From NCBI GenBank assembly GCA_964496505.1, contig CAZBZV010000020.1, positions 1-57,520 of the forward strand: 57,520 nucleotides of DNA, in the 5' to 3' direction. How positions within the stretch are numbered: the stretch's first letter is position 1; every line of letters begins with the position of its first letter. A program made the translations under genes and the position numbers. This DNA is from JAABVY01 sp964496505 (GTDB taxonomy: Bacteria; Zixibacteria; MSB-5A5; JAABVY01). Below, in pieces: positions 9,596 to 15,734 of this stretch. The notes beneath the pieces were generated by a model, which saw nothing but the letters and a program-made list of their open reading frames with translations, searched no databases and was not told the DNA's origin.

Positions 9596-9630
9596 CTCGT
9601 TGTATTTAACCAATAGGGTGCTTCAAAGTT

Positions 9631-10857
9631 CTATTTTATAATCAGTTTTGCCCAGCGCAGCTTACCGACCTTTAGCACATGCTCTCCCTCGAAGGGAAGC
9701 TTCGTGGCAAAGTCGGTCTGTTTCTCACCGTCGATCTGAAAGCCGCCCTGCTTGATCAGATTACGGGCCTTACTGGAGGAATCCATCAGGCCGTGCTCAG
9801 CCAGAAATTTCGGCCAGTAGATTTCATTTTTCTCCGCAAAATCAGACTGCGAGGCCTTAATCTCCGGCATATCATCCGGCACCTCGCGTTTGGAAAATAC
9901 AGCCTCGAAATCCGCACGCGCATTTTTGGCCGCGTCAAGGGAGTGATACATTTCTATTATTGTCTCACCCAGCTCCTTCTTGTAGGCCATCGGATTTGTC
10001 TTGCCGCTCTCGATCTCACGCGCCATTGCATCGAGTTTAGTCTGATCCGTATCAGTACACAACCTGAAATAGTCCATAATCAAGTTGTCCGGTATCGACA
10101 TGATCTTGCCGAAAATCTCCTTTGGCTCCTCATTGATACCGATATAATTGCCAATCGACTTGGACATCCTTTGCACGCCGTCAATACCTTCCAGAATAGG
10201 AAGTGTAAGTGCAACCTGCGGCTTTACCCCGAATGCCTCCTGGATTTGACGTCCGGCCAGAAGATTAAAAAGCTGCTCGGTTCCGCCGATTTCAATATCG
10301 GCCTTGATCGCCACAGAATCATAAGCCTGCATTAGAGGATAAAGCAATTCATGTACTGCAATCGGCGCTCCGGACTTATAACGCTTCTCGAAATCATCAC
10401 GTTCAAGAATCCGCGCCACCGTAATTTGTGAGGCCAGACGCAAAATATCGGCAAAACTCATCTTCTCGAACCATTCGCCGTTATAATGCACTTCGGTTTT
10501 TTCTCTGTCCATCAGCTTGAAGAACTGATTCTGGTATGTCTCCGCATTTTCAACCACCTGGTCCCGGGTAAGCTGGGGACGGGTGGCGGAGCGACCCGAA
10601 GGATCACCAACCATAGCAGTGTAATCCCCGATTATAAGTACAATAGTATGCCCCAGATCCTGAAACTGCTTGAGCTTGCGCAGACCCACGGTATGACCCA
10701 GATGAATATCCGGCGCGGTCGGGTCAAAGCCCTGCTTTACTCTCAGGGGCTTGTTTTCCTTGATTGATTTTCCCAGCTTTTTCTCGAGTTCGCCTTCAGG
10801 AAGAAGATCGACTGTATTGGATTTGATTATCTCAAGTTGCTTTTCTAACGGTAACAT
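9631..10857 (-). CDS. tyrS: Tyrosyl-tRNA synthetase
   Basis: Class I aminoacyl-tRNA synthetase that charges tRNA-Tyr. The HIGH motif appears as HLGH (PDIHLGHTVGLRKLKQFQ), the KMSKS loop as RMSKS, and an S4 RNA-binding domain lies at the C-terminus (ARNLIKQGGFQIDGEK). GDYTAMVGDPSG is typical of the TyrZ-like branch. The start at 10857 (MLPLEKQLEIIK) is preferred over the ATG at 10875 because AGAAGG sits 6 nt upstream of it. The protein is 408 residues, as expected. It heads the run tyrS - TPR lipoprotein - Ig lipoprotein. Confidence 0.95.
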   Translation of the reverse strand: MLPLEKQLEIIKSNTVDLLPEGELEKKLGKSIKENKPLRVKQGFDPTAPDIHLGHTVGLRKLKQFQDLGHTIVLIIGDYTAMVGDPSGRSATRPQLTRDQVVENAETYQNQFFKLMDREKTEVHYNGEWFEKMSFADILRLASQITVARILERDDFEKRYKSGAPIAVHELLYPLMQAYDSVAIKADIEIGGTEQLFNLLAGRQIQEAFGVKPQVALTLPILEGIDGVQRMSKSIGNYIGINEEPKEIFGKIMSIPDNLIMDYFRLCTDTDQTKLDAMAREIESGKTNPMAYKKELGETIIEMYHSLDAAKNARADFEAVFSKREVPDDMPEIKASQSDFAEKNEIYWPKFLAEHGLMDSSSKARNLIKQGGFQIDGEKQTDFATKLPFEGEHVLKVGKLRWAKLIIK

Positions 10858-11226
10858 AACCATCCTTCTACCCATAGTTTATCGGTACATTTCGCCGTAA
10901 GTTCAGGATATAAGCAGTTCAAAGGCAAATTGCAAGTAGATTTTCATCTGCATCGATCCGCACTCTATTTTGAACAGAAAACATCCCAATCCGTAGCATA
11001 TTTGATACACTAATATCGAATTCTAAAATAAAAAATGGAGTCTAATTTACTTTTAGGGAATATTCGAATTCCGTAAGTGTAGAATTATTAAATGATATCA
11101 AATGGAAAGTTCTGTCAGTTTCTGTCGCCGATGCAATCGGAGGTGTGGACTGACAGCATAGCAAGTACAATCCAGTAGATAAATGAAGCCGTCAAGTCAC
11201 AATCCCGATGAAATCGGAATCAAGTC
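10858..11226. other. Intergenic region left of the insertion sequence, with small palindromes
   Basis: No gene is seen. Two dyads are clear. At 11112-11156, ctgtcagt pairs with actgacag and encloses ccgat-gca-atcgg. At 11205-11217, ccgat-gaa-atcgg lies between direct copies of caagtcac (11193-11200 and 11221-11228). The second dyad ends at the left boundary of the IS, so the element appears to have inserted beside or into a small palindromic repeat, as IS110-family elements often do. Confidence 0.6.
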
Positions 11227-11227
11227 A

Positions 11228-11239
11228 CTATGTTATTAA
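11228..11239 (+). repeat. Left subterminal inverted repeat of the IS
   Basis: ctatgttattaa; its partner ttaatacatag (12556-12566) reads ctatgtattaa in reverse complement, so the pair differs by one inserted T. It begins 1-2 nt inside the element edge. Confidence 0.75.
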
Positions 11240-11240
11240 T

Positions 11241-11305
11241 TGAGCCTCGCATAGAAAAGGTATAAATTAAAGTCATTCACACTAAAACCTTTTCAAGGAG
11301 GCTCA
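11241..11305 (+). promoter_or_regulatory. Leader hairpin covering the transposase ribosome-binding site
   Basis: tgagcctc (11241-11248) pairs with gaggctca (11298-11305), and after a small internal loop gaaaaggt (11254-11261) pairs with accttttc (11287-11294), leaving a 25-nt terminal loop. The Shine-Dalgarno aaggagg (11295-11301) lies partly in the internal loop and partly in the closing stem, just before the ATG at 11308. Such stems limit transposase translation from transcripts that read in from outside; here this is inference. Confidence 0.75.
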
Positions 11306-11307
11306 CG

Positions 11308-12366
11308 ATGGAAAGAAAGCTAAAAAAGCAAACAGAAGCCAGTACTATTTTTGTGGGAGTTGATGTTCATTTATCGACATGGCATGTAACCATACGGAGT
11401 CATGAGGAACTAATCCGTCAGGCAACTATCCCGGGTAGTTGGGAAGTATTAAGGGATATGTTATCTGATTGGTGTCCCGAGCGGGTATTGATTGTTTATG
11501 AAGCTGGTTTCAGTGGTTTTTGGCTTTATGATGAGGTTCTGGCCTGGGGTGGTTGCTGTATTGTGATTCCACCCAGCCGGATTCCGGTGGAATCAGGCAA
11601 TCGAATCAAGACCGATCGTCGAGATTCAGCTAAGCTGGCACATTTGGCGGCTAAGAAACAGGCAGTTCGGGTCTGGGTTCCGAGTTTATCCCAACGATAT
11701 GACCGTGAGGCGGTCAGGGAGCGTCGCCGTCTGGTTCGTCAGACACGCCAGGTACAATGTCAGATCAAAGCGTTATTACATTGTTATGGATTGAAAGTGC
11801 CCTGTCGTCCGGGACGTTGGTCGGGTATCTTTGTGAGACGGCTATGGCAGCTGCGCTTTTCGAGTCAGTCTATGCAGGAGAGCTTCGCACGTCTTTTAGA
11901 GCGTTATCAGTTTCTTCATCAGCAAATCTCCGATCAGACTGGTCTGATTCGACGTTTGGCGAAACAGGACGGGTACCGAGAGCAGGTGACATGGTTGACC
12001 AGTCTTCCCGGCATAGGTGAATTGACAGCTATGGAGTTATTAACGGAGCTGGGAGATATAAGTCGTTTTGATCGAGCCGATCAGATCGCAGCTTATGTTG
12101 GCTTAACCCCCAGCGAATATTCCAGCGGATCATCGATACGGCGGGGTCATATCAGTCGATGTGGTAAGGCAGCCCTGCGCAGTCGTTTGGTGGAAGCCAG
12201 CTGGATTGCCATCCGTTTTGATCCTCAACTGGCTGATATCTACCAGCGTATCCGTGCCCGACAAGGCGGAAAAAGAGCTATCGTCGCGATAGCCAGACGG
12301 TTGTTGTTGCGTGCTCGACGGTTATTGTTGGATGAAAGATGTTATGAGTTTAAAGAAGTAGCGTAA
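11308..12366 (+). CDS. IS110/IS1111-family transposase (DEDD RuvC-like domain plus Tnp_20)
   Basis: A 352-residue recombinase. The N-terminal RuvC-like domain (~13-160) carries Asp19 (FVGVDVH), Glu65 (IVYEAGFSG) and Asp103/Asp106 (KTDRRDSAKLAHL), the DEDD set. A coiled linker (~185-225) follows. The C-terminal transposase_20 domain (~228-320) starts with LTSLPGIGELTAMEL and contains PSEYSSGSS; the conserved nucleophilic Ser is probably Ser273 in SSG, with RRGHISRCGKAALR after it. The length is normal and the frame intact, so the element may be active. The start is the ATG after aaggagg. Family knowledge: IS110-type recombinases are guided by a bridge RNA from the non-coding end. Confidence 0.95.
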   Translation: MERKLKKQTEASTIFVGVDVHLSTWHVTIRSHEELIRQATIPGSWEVLRDMLSDWCPERVLIVYEAGFSGFWLYDEVLAWGGCCIVIPPSRIPVESGNRIKTDRRDSAKLAHLAAKKQAVRVWVPSLSQRYDREAVRERRRLVRQTRQVQCQIKALLHCYGLKVPCRPGRWSGIFVRRLWQLRFSSQSMQESFARLLERYQFLHQQISDQTGLIRRLAKQDGYREQVTWLTSLPGIGELTAMELLTELGDISRFDRADQIAAYVGLTPSEYSSGSSIRRGHISRCGKAALRSRLVEASWIAIRFDPQLADIYQRIRARQGGKRAIVAIARRLLLRARRLLLDERCYEFKEVA

Positions 12367-12530
12367 ATGATACTATGGTCCTATAGTTTACGAGGATAAT
12401 CACCGGCAGCGTCGTCAGGTCTGTGTTAATGACACGTAACCAAGTCTGCTGCGGTGAAAATTGTAAAGTCCTCGAACGATTAACTGGCAGCACTATAAAG
12501 TGGCTGCGAATAGCAGAGTGAGTGACTTTA
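12363..12530 (+). ncRNA. Candidate bridge RNA of the IS1111-type element
   Basis: Three consecutive structures follow the transposase stop. (1) A 5' hairpin: gtaaa/tttac and actat/atag around ggtcct (12363-12391). (2) Loop 1: stem tcaccggcagc/gctgcggtga (12400-12457), two 12-nt arms (12411-12422 and 12436-12447) and the closing hairpin gtgt-taatg-acac. (3) Loop 2: stem taaagtc (12464-12470)/gacttta (12524-12530), arms of 15 and 16 nt, and inner hairpin gcagcact-ataa-agtggctgc. This is the plan of known bridge RNAs (5' stem-loop, target-binding loop, donor-binding loop). Loop 1 left arm cgtcaggtc is complementary to gaccttgacg-like flank gacctgacg (12569-12577); right arm gtaaccaagtc matches left flank ggaatcaagtc (11216-11226) at 9 of 11. 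The exact 5' and 3' ends are unknown. Confidence 0.7.
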
Positions 12531-12550
12531 TTTAAACTAACCGAAAAGGC

Positions 12551-12556
12551 TTGACT
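12551..12556 (+). promoter_or_regulatory. Outward -35 box near the IS right end (half of a circle-junction promoter)
   Basis: ttgact lies 12 nt from the right edge and points outward. If the ends are joined in a circle (12568 to 11227), tgttat (11231-11236) would lie 16 nt downstream as a -10, upstream of the transposase leader. Junction promoters of this type are known for IS110-family circles. The spacing depends on the exact crossover. Confidence 0.45.
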
Positions 12557-12566
12557 TAATACATAG
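12556..12566 (-). repeat. Right subterminal inverted repeat of the IS
   Basis: ttaatacatag, the partner of the left repeat at 11228-11239. The two bases c-g (12567-12568) separate it from the flank gacctgacg. Confidence 0.75.
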
Positions 12567-12630
12567 CGGACCTGACGGAACTCTAAGCCCGCATTTGCCA
12601 GAAGAAATATCCCGAGAACGATCAGGCGTA

Positions 12631-12646
12631 TGGCATGCTCTTTGCT
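12631..12646 (+). promoter_or_regulatory. Sigma-54 (RpoN) -24/-12 promoter for the barrel genes
   Basis: tggcat-gctct-ttgct fits TGGCAC-N5-TTGCW with exact GG-N10-GC spacing. Transcription would start near 12657, 45 nt before the ATG at 12702. The IS right end is only ~63 bp upstream, so the insertion displaced any enhancer sites that lay farther up. Confidence 0.65.
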
Positions 12647-12701
12647 CGAATAGAGTATAAAAGCAACAACATAAAACCCACCATAGGAAAAGGAGTCAAA
12701 A

Positions 12702-13448
12702 ATGACCGGGAGGCAAAAAGTCGGGATACTGCTTCTGATAGCAGCCATGTTTATTATTATGGGCACTTTCAATCAGGTCAGGGCCGAAGATCGTGAGAAC
12801 TATCTGGTACGCGGCTCATGGTCCATGCAATTCGGAATCGTCAGAGATTTCACGCTGACATCTTTTAATGGCGGTTTGATTTCCGCCAAACGGCATCTCT
12901 CACCCAATACGGCATTTAGATTCGGTCTGAGTCTCAGAGGCGATGTGGGCGATAATTCATCCGAGACCTCGCGCAGTTATGAACAGCCCGGAGGCGGTGA
13001 GGAGTTCACACGCACCTCGGACGGCAATACCAGCAACTTGATCCTGAATATCTCCACACAGCTTATGTTCTATTCGACAATCGAAAAATCGGTAAATCTC
13101 TATTTCGGATTCGGACCGAACTTCAACTACAGCCGAGATAAAGATGAATTCGACCTGGAATACACATATGAGGATCTTCCCGATCGCGACGGATTCGAGA
13201 ACCGCTATATGCGCTCATGGTCGGCCGGATTGCTGGGGTCGTGGGGCGTTGAATGGTTCGCCTCAAAGAAAATCAGCTTTATTGCCGAATATGGCGCTCG
13301 AATGGAATACTATTCTCTCTACCGGGAAAGAAATTCTGAGGAATACGTCAATGACATAGGCAGATTCGAATCATATAATGAGGATAGGCATAATTTCAGG
13401 TTTATATCGGATGCGGTGAAATTCGGAATATCCCTGTATTTTAATTAG
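12702..13448 (+). CDS. Outer-membrane beta-barrel protein, first of three tandem paralogues
   Basis: 248 residues with a signal peptide (1-28, ending VRAED) and then a predicted 8-10 strand barrel of alternating aromatic/hydrophobic strands. The C-terminus FGISLYFN ends in the aromatic pattern recognised by BAM. It shares with the two downstream genes the N-terminal block SWSMQFGI..FTLTSFNG..ISAKRHLSPNTAFRFGL, the middle block VNLYFGFGPNFNYSRD and GVEWFASKKISFIAEYGA. AGGAG precedes the ATG by 7 nt. The family is not named with confidence; porin-like or OmpW/OmpA-barrel-like folds are plausible. A sigma-54 promoter lies upstream. Function unknown. Confidence 0.8.
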   Translation: MTGRQKVGILLLIAAMFIIMGTFNQVRAEDRENYLVRGSWSMQFGIVRDFTLTSFNGGLISAKRHLSPNTAFRFGLSLRGDVGDNSSETSRSYEQPGGGEEFTRTSDGNTSNLILNISTQLMFYSTIEKSVNLYFGFGPNFNYSRDKDEFDLEYTYEDLPDRDGFENRYMRSWSAGLLGSWGVEWFASKKISFIAEYGARMEYYSLYRERNSEEYVNDIGRFESYNEDRHNFRFISDAVKFGISLYFN

Positions 13449-13476
13449 GTTGTCCTTCATTTGTAATTGACAAATA

Positions 13477-13492
13477 GCAGCTCTCTTGCAAT
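13477..13492 (+). promoter_or_regulatory. Weak sigma-54-like promoter for the second barrel gene
   Basis: tagcag-ctctc-ttgca sits with correct -24/-12 spacing, but the -24 element has AG in place of the near-invariant GG. It resembles the site upstream of the first paralogue, which supports it. A sigma-70-like ttgaca (13469-13474) with aatatt 17 nt on is an alternative. Confidence 0.35.
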
Positions 13493-13580
13493 ATTGGTTT
13501 AATTGGTAAATTATCGGGTTTCGACACCCGGGATGACCGCATAAGAAATTGAAGACCACAAATATCATGAGGGAGTTGCT

Positions 13581-14243
13581 ATGATTTGCATTAAATATAT
13601 TTTGGCGGTCCTGATTACATTTTTCCTAATATCATCCTGCGTTCTTGCCGCCCAAGAAGGGGAAGCACTTCAGGAGGATGGCGAAAATTCATTGGTAAGC
13701 GGTTCGCGCTCGCTTCAATTCAGGATCTCCAATAATCTCACCTTGACCTCTTTCGAGGGCACTATGATCTCTGCCAAAAAGCATTTCACTCCGAACTCCG
13801 CCTTGAGATTCGGCCTTGGCCTCGATATCAGATCGGGGCAGGAGGATTACGGTGCGGTAGAGGAAGATGATAATCTATTCGATCTTGAGCTTATCGCCCA
13901 ATACATTTACTACACTTCACCCCAGGCTCCTGTAAATCTTTATTTAGGCACAGGTCCACAGCTCACTTACAACCGTCATGTCCAGGACAGAGATTATGAA
14001 GAGACGGGGGAAGATGCATCCTGGCAGTACGACCGCTCATGGACAATCGGATTATTGGCTACTTTTGGGGTGGAATGGTTCGCAATCGAGAATATTAGCT
14101 TTTTCTGTGAATATGGCGCTAGCATAGGCTATCAATCGAGATATACAGAGAAAACTTCGTATCCGAGAACACAAGATCAGGAGATCACACAGTTTCGCCT
14201 GTCATCACAAACAGTTGACTTTGGGCTGTCTGTCTACTTCTAA
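13581..14243 (+). CDS. Outer-membrane beta-barrel protein, second tandem paralogue
   Basis: 220 residues; signal peptide 1-23 ending VLAAQ with a Cys at residue 20. It aligns along its whole length with the first paralogue: SRSLQFRISNNLTLTSFEG, ISAKKHFTPNSALRFGLGL, VNLYLGTGPQLTYNRH and GVEWFAIENISFFCEYGA. The C-terminus VDFGLSVYF is a BAM-type signal. The start is the ATG after gagggag. The extracellular-loop regions (residues ~75-90 and ~130-145) differ most between paralogues, as expected for surface-exposed loops. The third copy follows after 12 nt. Confidence 0.8.
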   Translation: MICIKYILAVLITFFLISSCVLAAQEGEALQEDGENSLVSGSRSLQFRISNNLTLTSFEGTMISAKKHFTPNSALRFGLGLDIRSGQEDYGAVEEDDNLFDLELIAQYIYYTSPQAPVNLYLGTGPQLTYNRHVQDRDYEETGEDASWQYDRSWTIGLLATFGVEWFAIENISFFCEYGASIGYQSRYTEKTSYPRTQDQEITQFRLSSQTVDFGLSVYF

Positions 14244-14255
14244 GGATTTAAGACT

Positions 14256-14948
14256 ATGAGCATACTAAAAAAATCAGCGATAGCCGCGTTCTTGATTGTG
14301 TTCGGGAGTTTAACCGGAACGATTTCGGGACAGAACGATATGCAGGCAACACAAGATCAGCAATCTGGACCTGCACTTAAAAATACATGGTCGTTTCAGG
14401 CCGGAATTTCGGAACATTTTACCCTCAGAAATTTCGACATGGTAAGCGTATCGGTCAAACGCCATTTTTCCAATAAATCTGCGTTAAGGCTCGGCACCTG
14501 GATAAATTTTAATGCACGAGAAAAATCGCAATCTGAGATCAAGAATTGGGATGGAAGCAATGCAGATATGGAGACAGAATATCGGTATTATTTTGCCGCC
14601 CTCAGCGTCCAGTATATCACATATTTGAGTTCGGTCAAGGATGTCAAGTGTTATCTTGGCATCGGGCCCAGGATACGATTTGAATACTGGAAAACCACGT
14701 ATGAATCTCAATCGGATGCACTTACCAGACTTGGAGGAGATTCGGGTGAGATTTTCGCGGGATTGCAGTCCAACCTCGGTGCAGAATATTTTTTCACCGA
14801 CAATATAAGCCTGATTGCAGAATACGGCGCAATTCTCGATTTTTGGGGTTATTCAGACCTTTATAACTTTAAGAACGAGCTGTCTTCGGGATTCAGGTTC
14901 AGCCTAAGCTCTCTTCCGGTTAATTTTGGTGTTTCGGTATATTTCTAA
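14256..14948 (+). CDS. Outer-membrane beta-barrel protein, third tandem paralogue
   Basis: 230 residues; signal peptide 1-26 ending ISGQND. It carries the same blocks as its neighbours: TWSFQAGISEHFTLRNFDM, SVKRHFSNKSALRLG, VKCYLGIGPRIRFEYW and GAEYFFTDNISLIAEYGA, and ends FGVSVYF. It starts 12 nt after the second paralogue, so both are probably one transcript. The stop lies only 6 nt from the convergent ytxJ stop, with no terminator hairpin between them. Confidence 0.8.
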   Translation: MSILKKSAIAAFLIVFGSLTGTISGQNDMQATQDQQSGPALKNTWSFQAGISEHFTLRNFDMVSVSVKRHFSNKSALRLGTWINFNAREKSQSEIKNWDGSNADMETEYRYYFAALSVQYITYLSSVKDVKCYLGIGPRIRFEYWKTTYESQSDALTRLGGDSGEIFAGLQSNLGAEYFFTDNISLIAEYGAILDFWGYSDLYNFKNELSSGFRFSLSSLPVNFGVSVYF

Positions 14949-14954
14949 CGAGTC

Positions 14955-15311
14955 TTATTCCGGCTCCTCATCCTTCTTAAGAATCTTCAGCGCGCCCATT
15001 ATGGTTTCCCGCGTGATGCCGTAATGGGTTGCGCTCCAAACAGGTATGCCATTATTGATAAGGATTATCTGAGGAGATTCATGCTCTACTTTCAGCTTTT
15101 CGGCAATATCATTGGAAAGCGGCTTATTTTCACGTACTAATATTCGCCTGAATTGCATCTCCGGCTTATCCTCGGAGAGCTCCTGCACCGCTCTCCATGC
15201 CCCTCGGGAGATATTGCAGCTGCTTGAATGCTTATATATATAGACCGGCGCTTCCTTGCTGTCCTGCAAGGCTTTATCAAAATCAGTGTTGTTTTCCAAA
15301 TCTTTCAGCAT
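14955..15311 (-). CDS. ytxJ: Bacillithiol-system monothiol protein YtxJ
   Basis: 118 residues with a thioredoxin-like fold and a single active-site Cys32 in YIYKHSSSCNISRGAW. The segment KVEHESPQIILINNGIPVW includes the cis-Pro and glycine turn of the family, and ATHYGIT follows. Family knowledge: a monothiol bacilliredoxin-like protein linked to bacillithiol-producing lineages, including many Bacteroidetes. It has a strong GGAGG ribosome binding site 6 nt before the ATG. It is cytoplasmic and monocistronic, convergent with the third barrel gene. Confidence 0.85.
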   Translation of the reverse strand: MLKDLENNTDFDKALQDSKEAPVYIYKHSSSCNISRGAWRAVQELSEDKPEMQFRRILVRENKPLSNDIAEKLKVEHESPQIILINNGIPVWSATHYGITRETIMGALKILKKDEEPE

Positions 15312-15734
15312 ATTTCCTCCACCCTGCCATCAATCGGAATATTTGCATCTAATCCTTAGAATATAATCAGATTACGGCTGATAATCATCAAAATAACAAC
15401 AAAATCTTCCCTTAAATGTTCTTTTTTCCCGTATTCAATATAAAGCGGTAAATAACCTAACATGGATGTTAATTTCGGCCGCTTTTAGATGGGATCCTAA
15501 AACATGTTCGATTATCTTTTCAAATATTTCCTAAAATCACTGTATATTCCCCTTAAACTCAATGCAATGTAGTGTTTTATATTGCAAAATCGGGGATTTA
15601 TATTATATTGAATCCGTATAAATGCATAAGAATTACTACATTTGGGACCGACGCATTTTTCCCTTTTCTCTGTGGTACTCGTGACTGGATAAATAAAAAT
15701 AAATAAATCATAAAAATCAATAGGAAGGATTTTC
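15312..15734. other. Divergent intergenic region between ytxJ and the C25 protease
   Basis: 423 bp of AT-rich sequence with no convincing gene on either strand. The stretch before the C25 start is A/T runs ending in ggaagga 6 nt before the ATG. I found no sigma-54 site or clear sigma-70 pair. A minus-strand frame at 15512-15856 overlaps the C25 signal peptide and is not a gene. Confidence 0.5.

Larger units (their letters stand above)
11227..12568 (+). mobile_element. IS110-family insertion sequence, IS1111-type (about 1.34 kb)
   Basis: The ends are inferred from three agreeing signals. Subterminal inverted repeats ctatgttattaa (11228-11239) and ttaatacatag (12556-12566) are complementary apart from one base. 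A DEDD/Tnp_20 transposase lies between them. The arms of a downstream RNA loop match the sequence just outside both ends. Arrangement: short left end (~80 bp) with a hairpin leader, transposase 11308-12366, ~200-bp right end with structured RNA. A short left end, long non-coding right end and subterminal IRs are the IS1111-group layout. No target duplication beyond possibly 1-2 bp is seen, as expected. The exact crossover is uncertain by ~2 bp (11226-11228 and 12566-12569). Confidence 0.8.

Noticed and set aside
11112..11228. Upstream hairpins first taken as an IS110-type bridge RNA in the left end
   Set aside because: They lie outside the left inverted repeat (11228), and the downstream RNA explains the flanking target sequence; they are host palindromes.
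12464..12530. Claim that loop 2 guides match the IS ends
   Set aside because: Only a 5-nt agreement was found by eye, which is expected by chance.
12350..12772. 140-residue minus-strand open frame over the IS right end
   Set aside because: It crosses the structured RNA, the IS boundary and the first barrel's signal peptide, and has no family resemblance.
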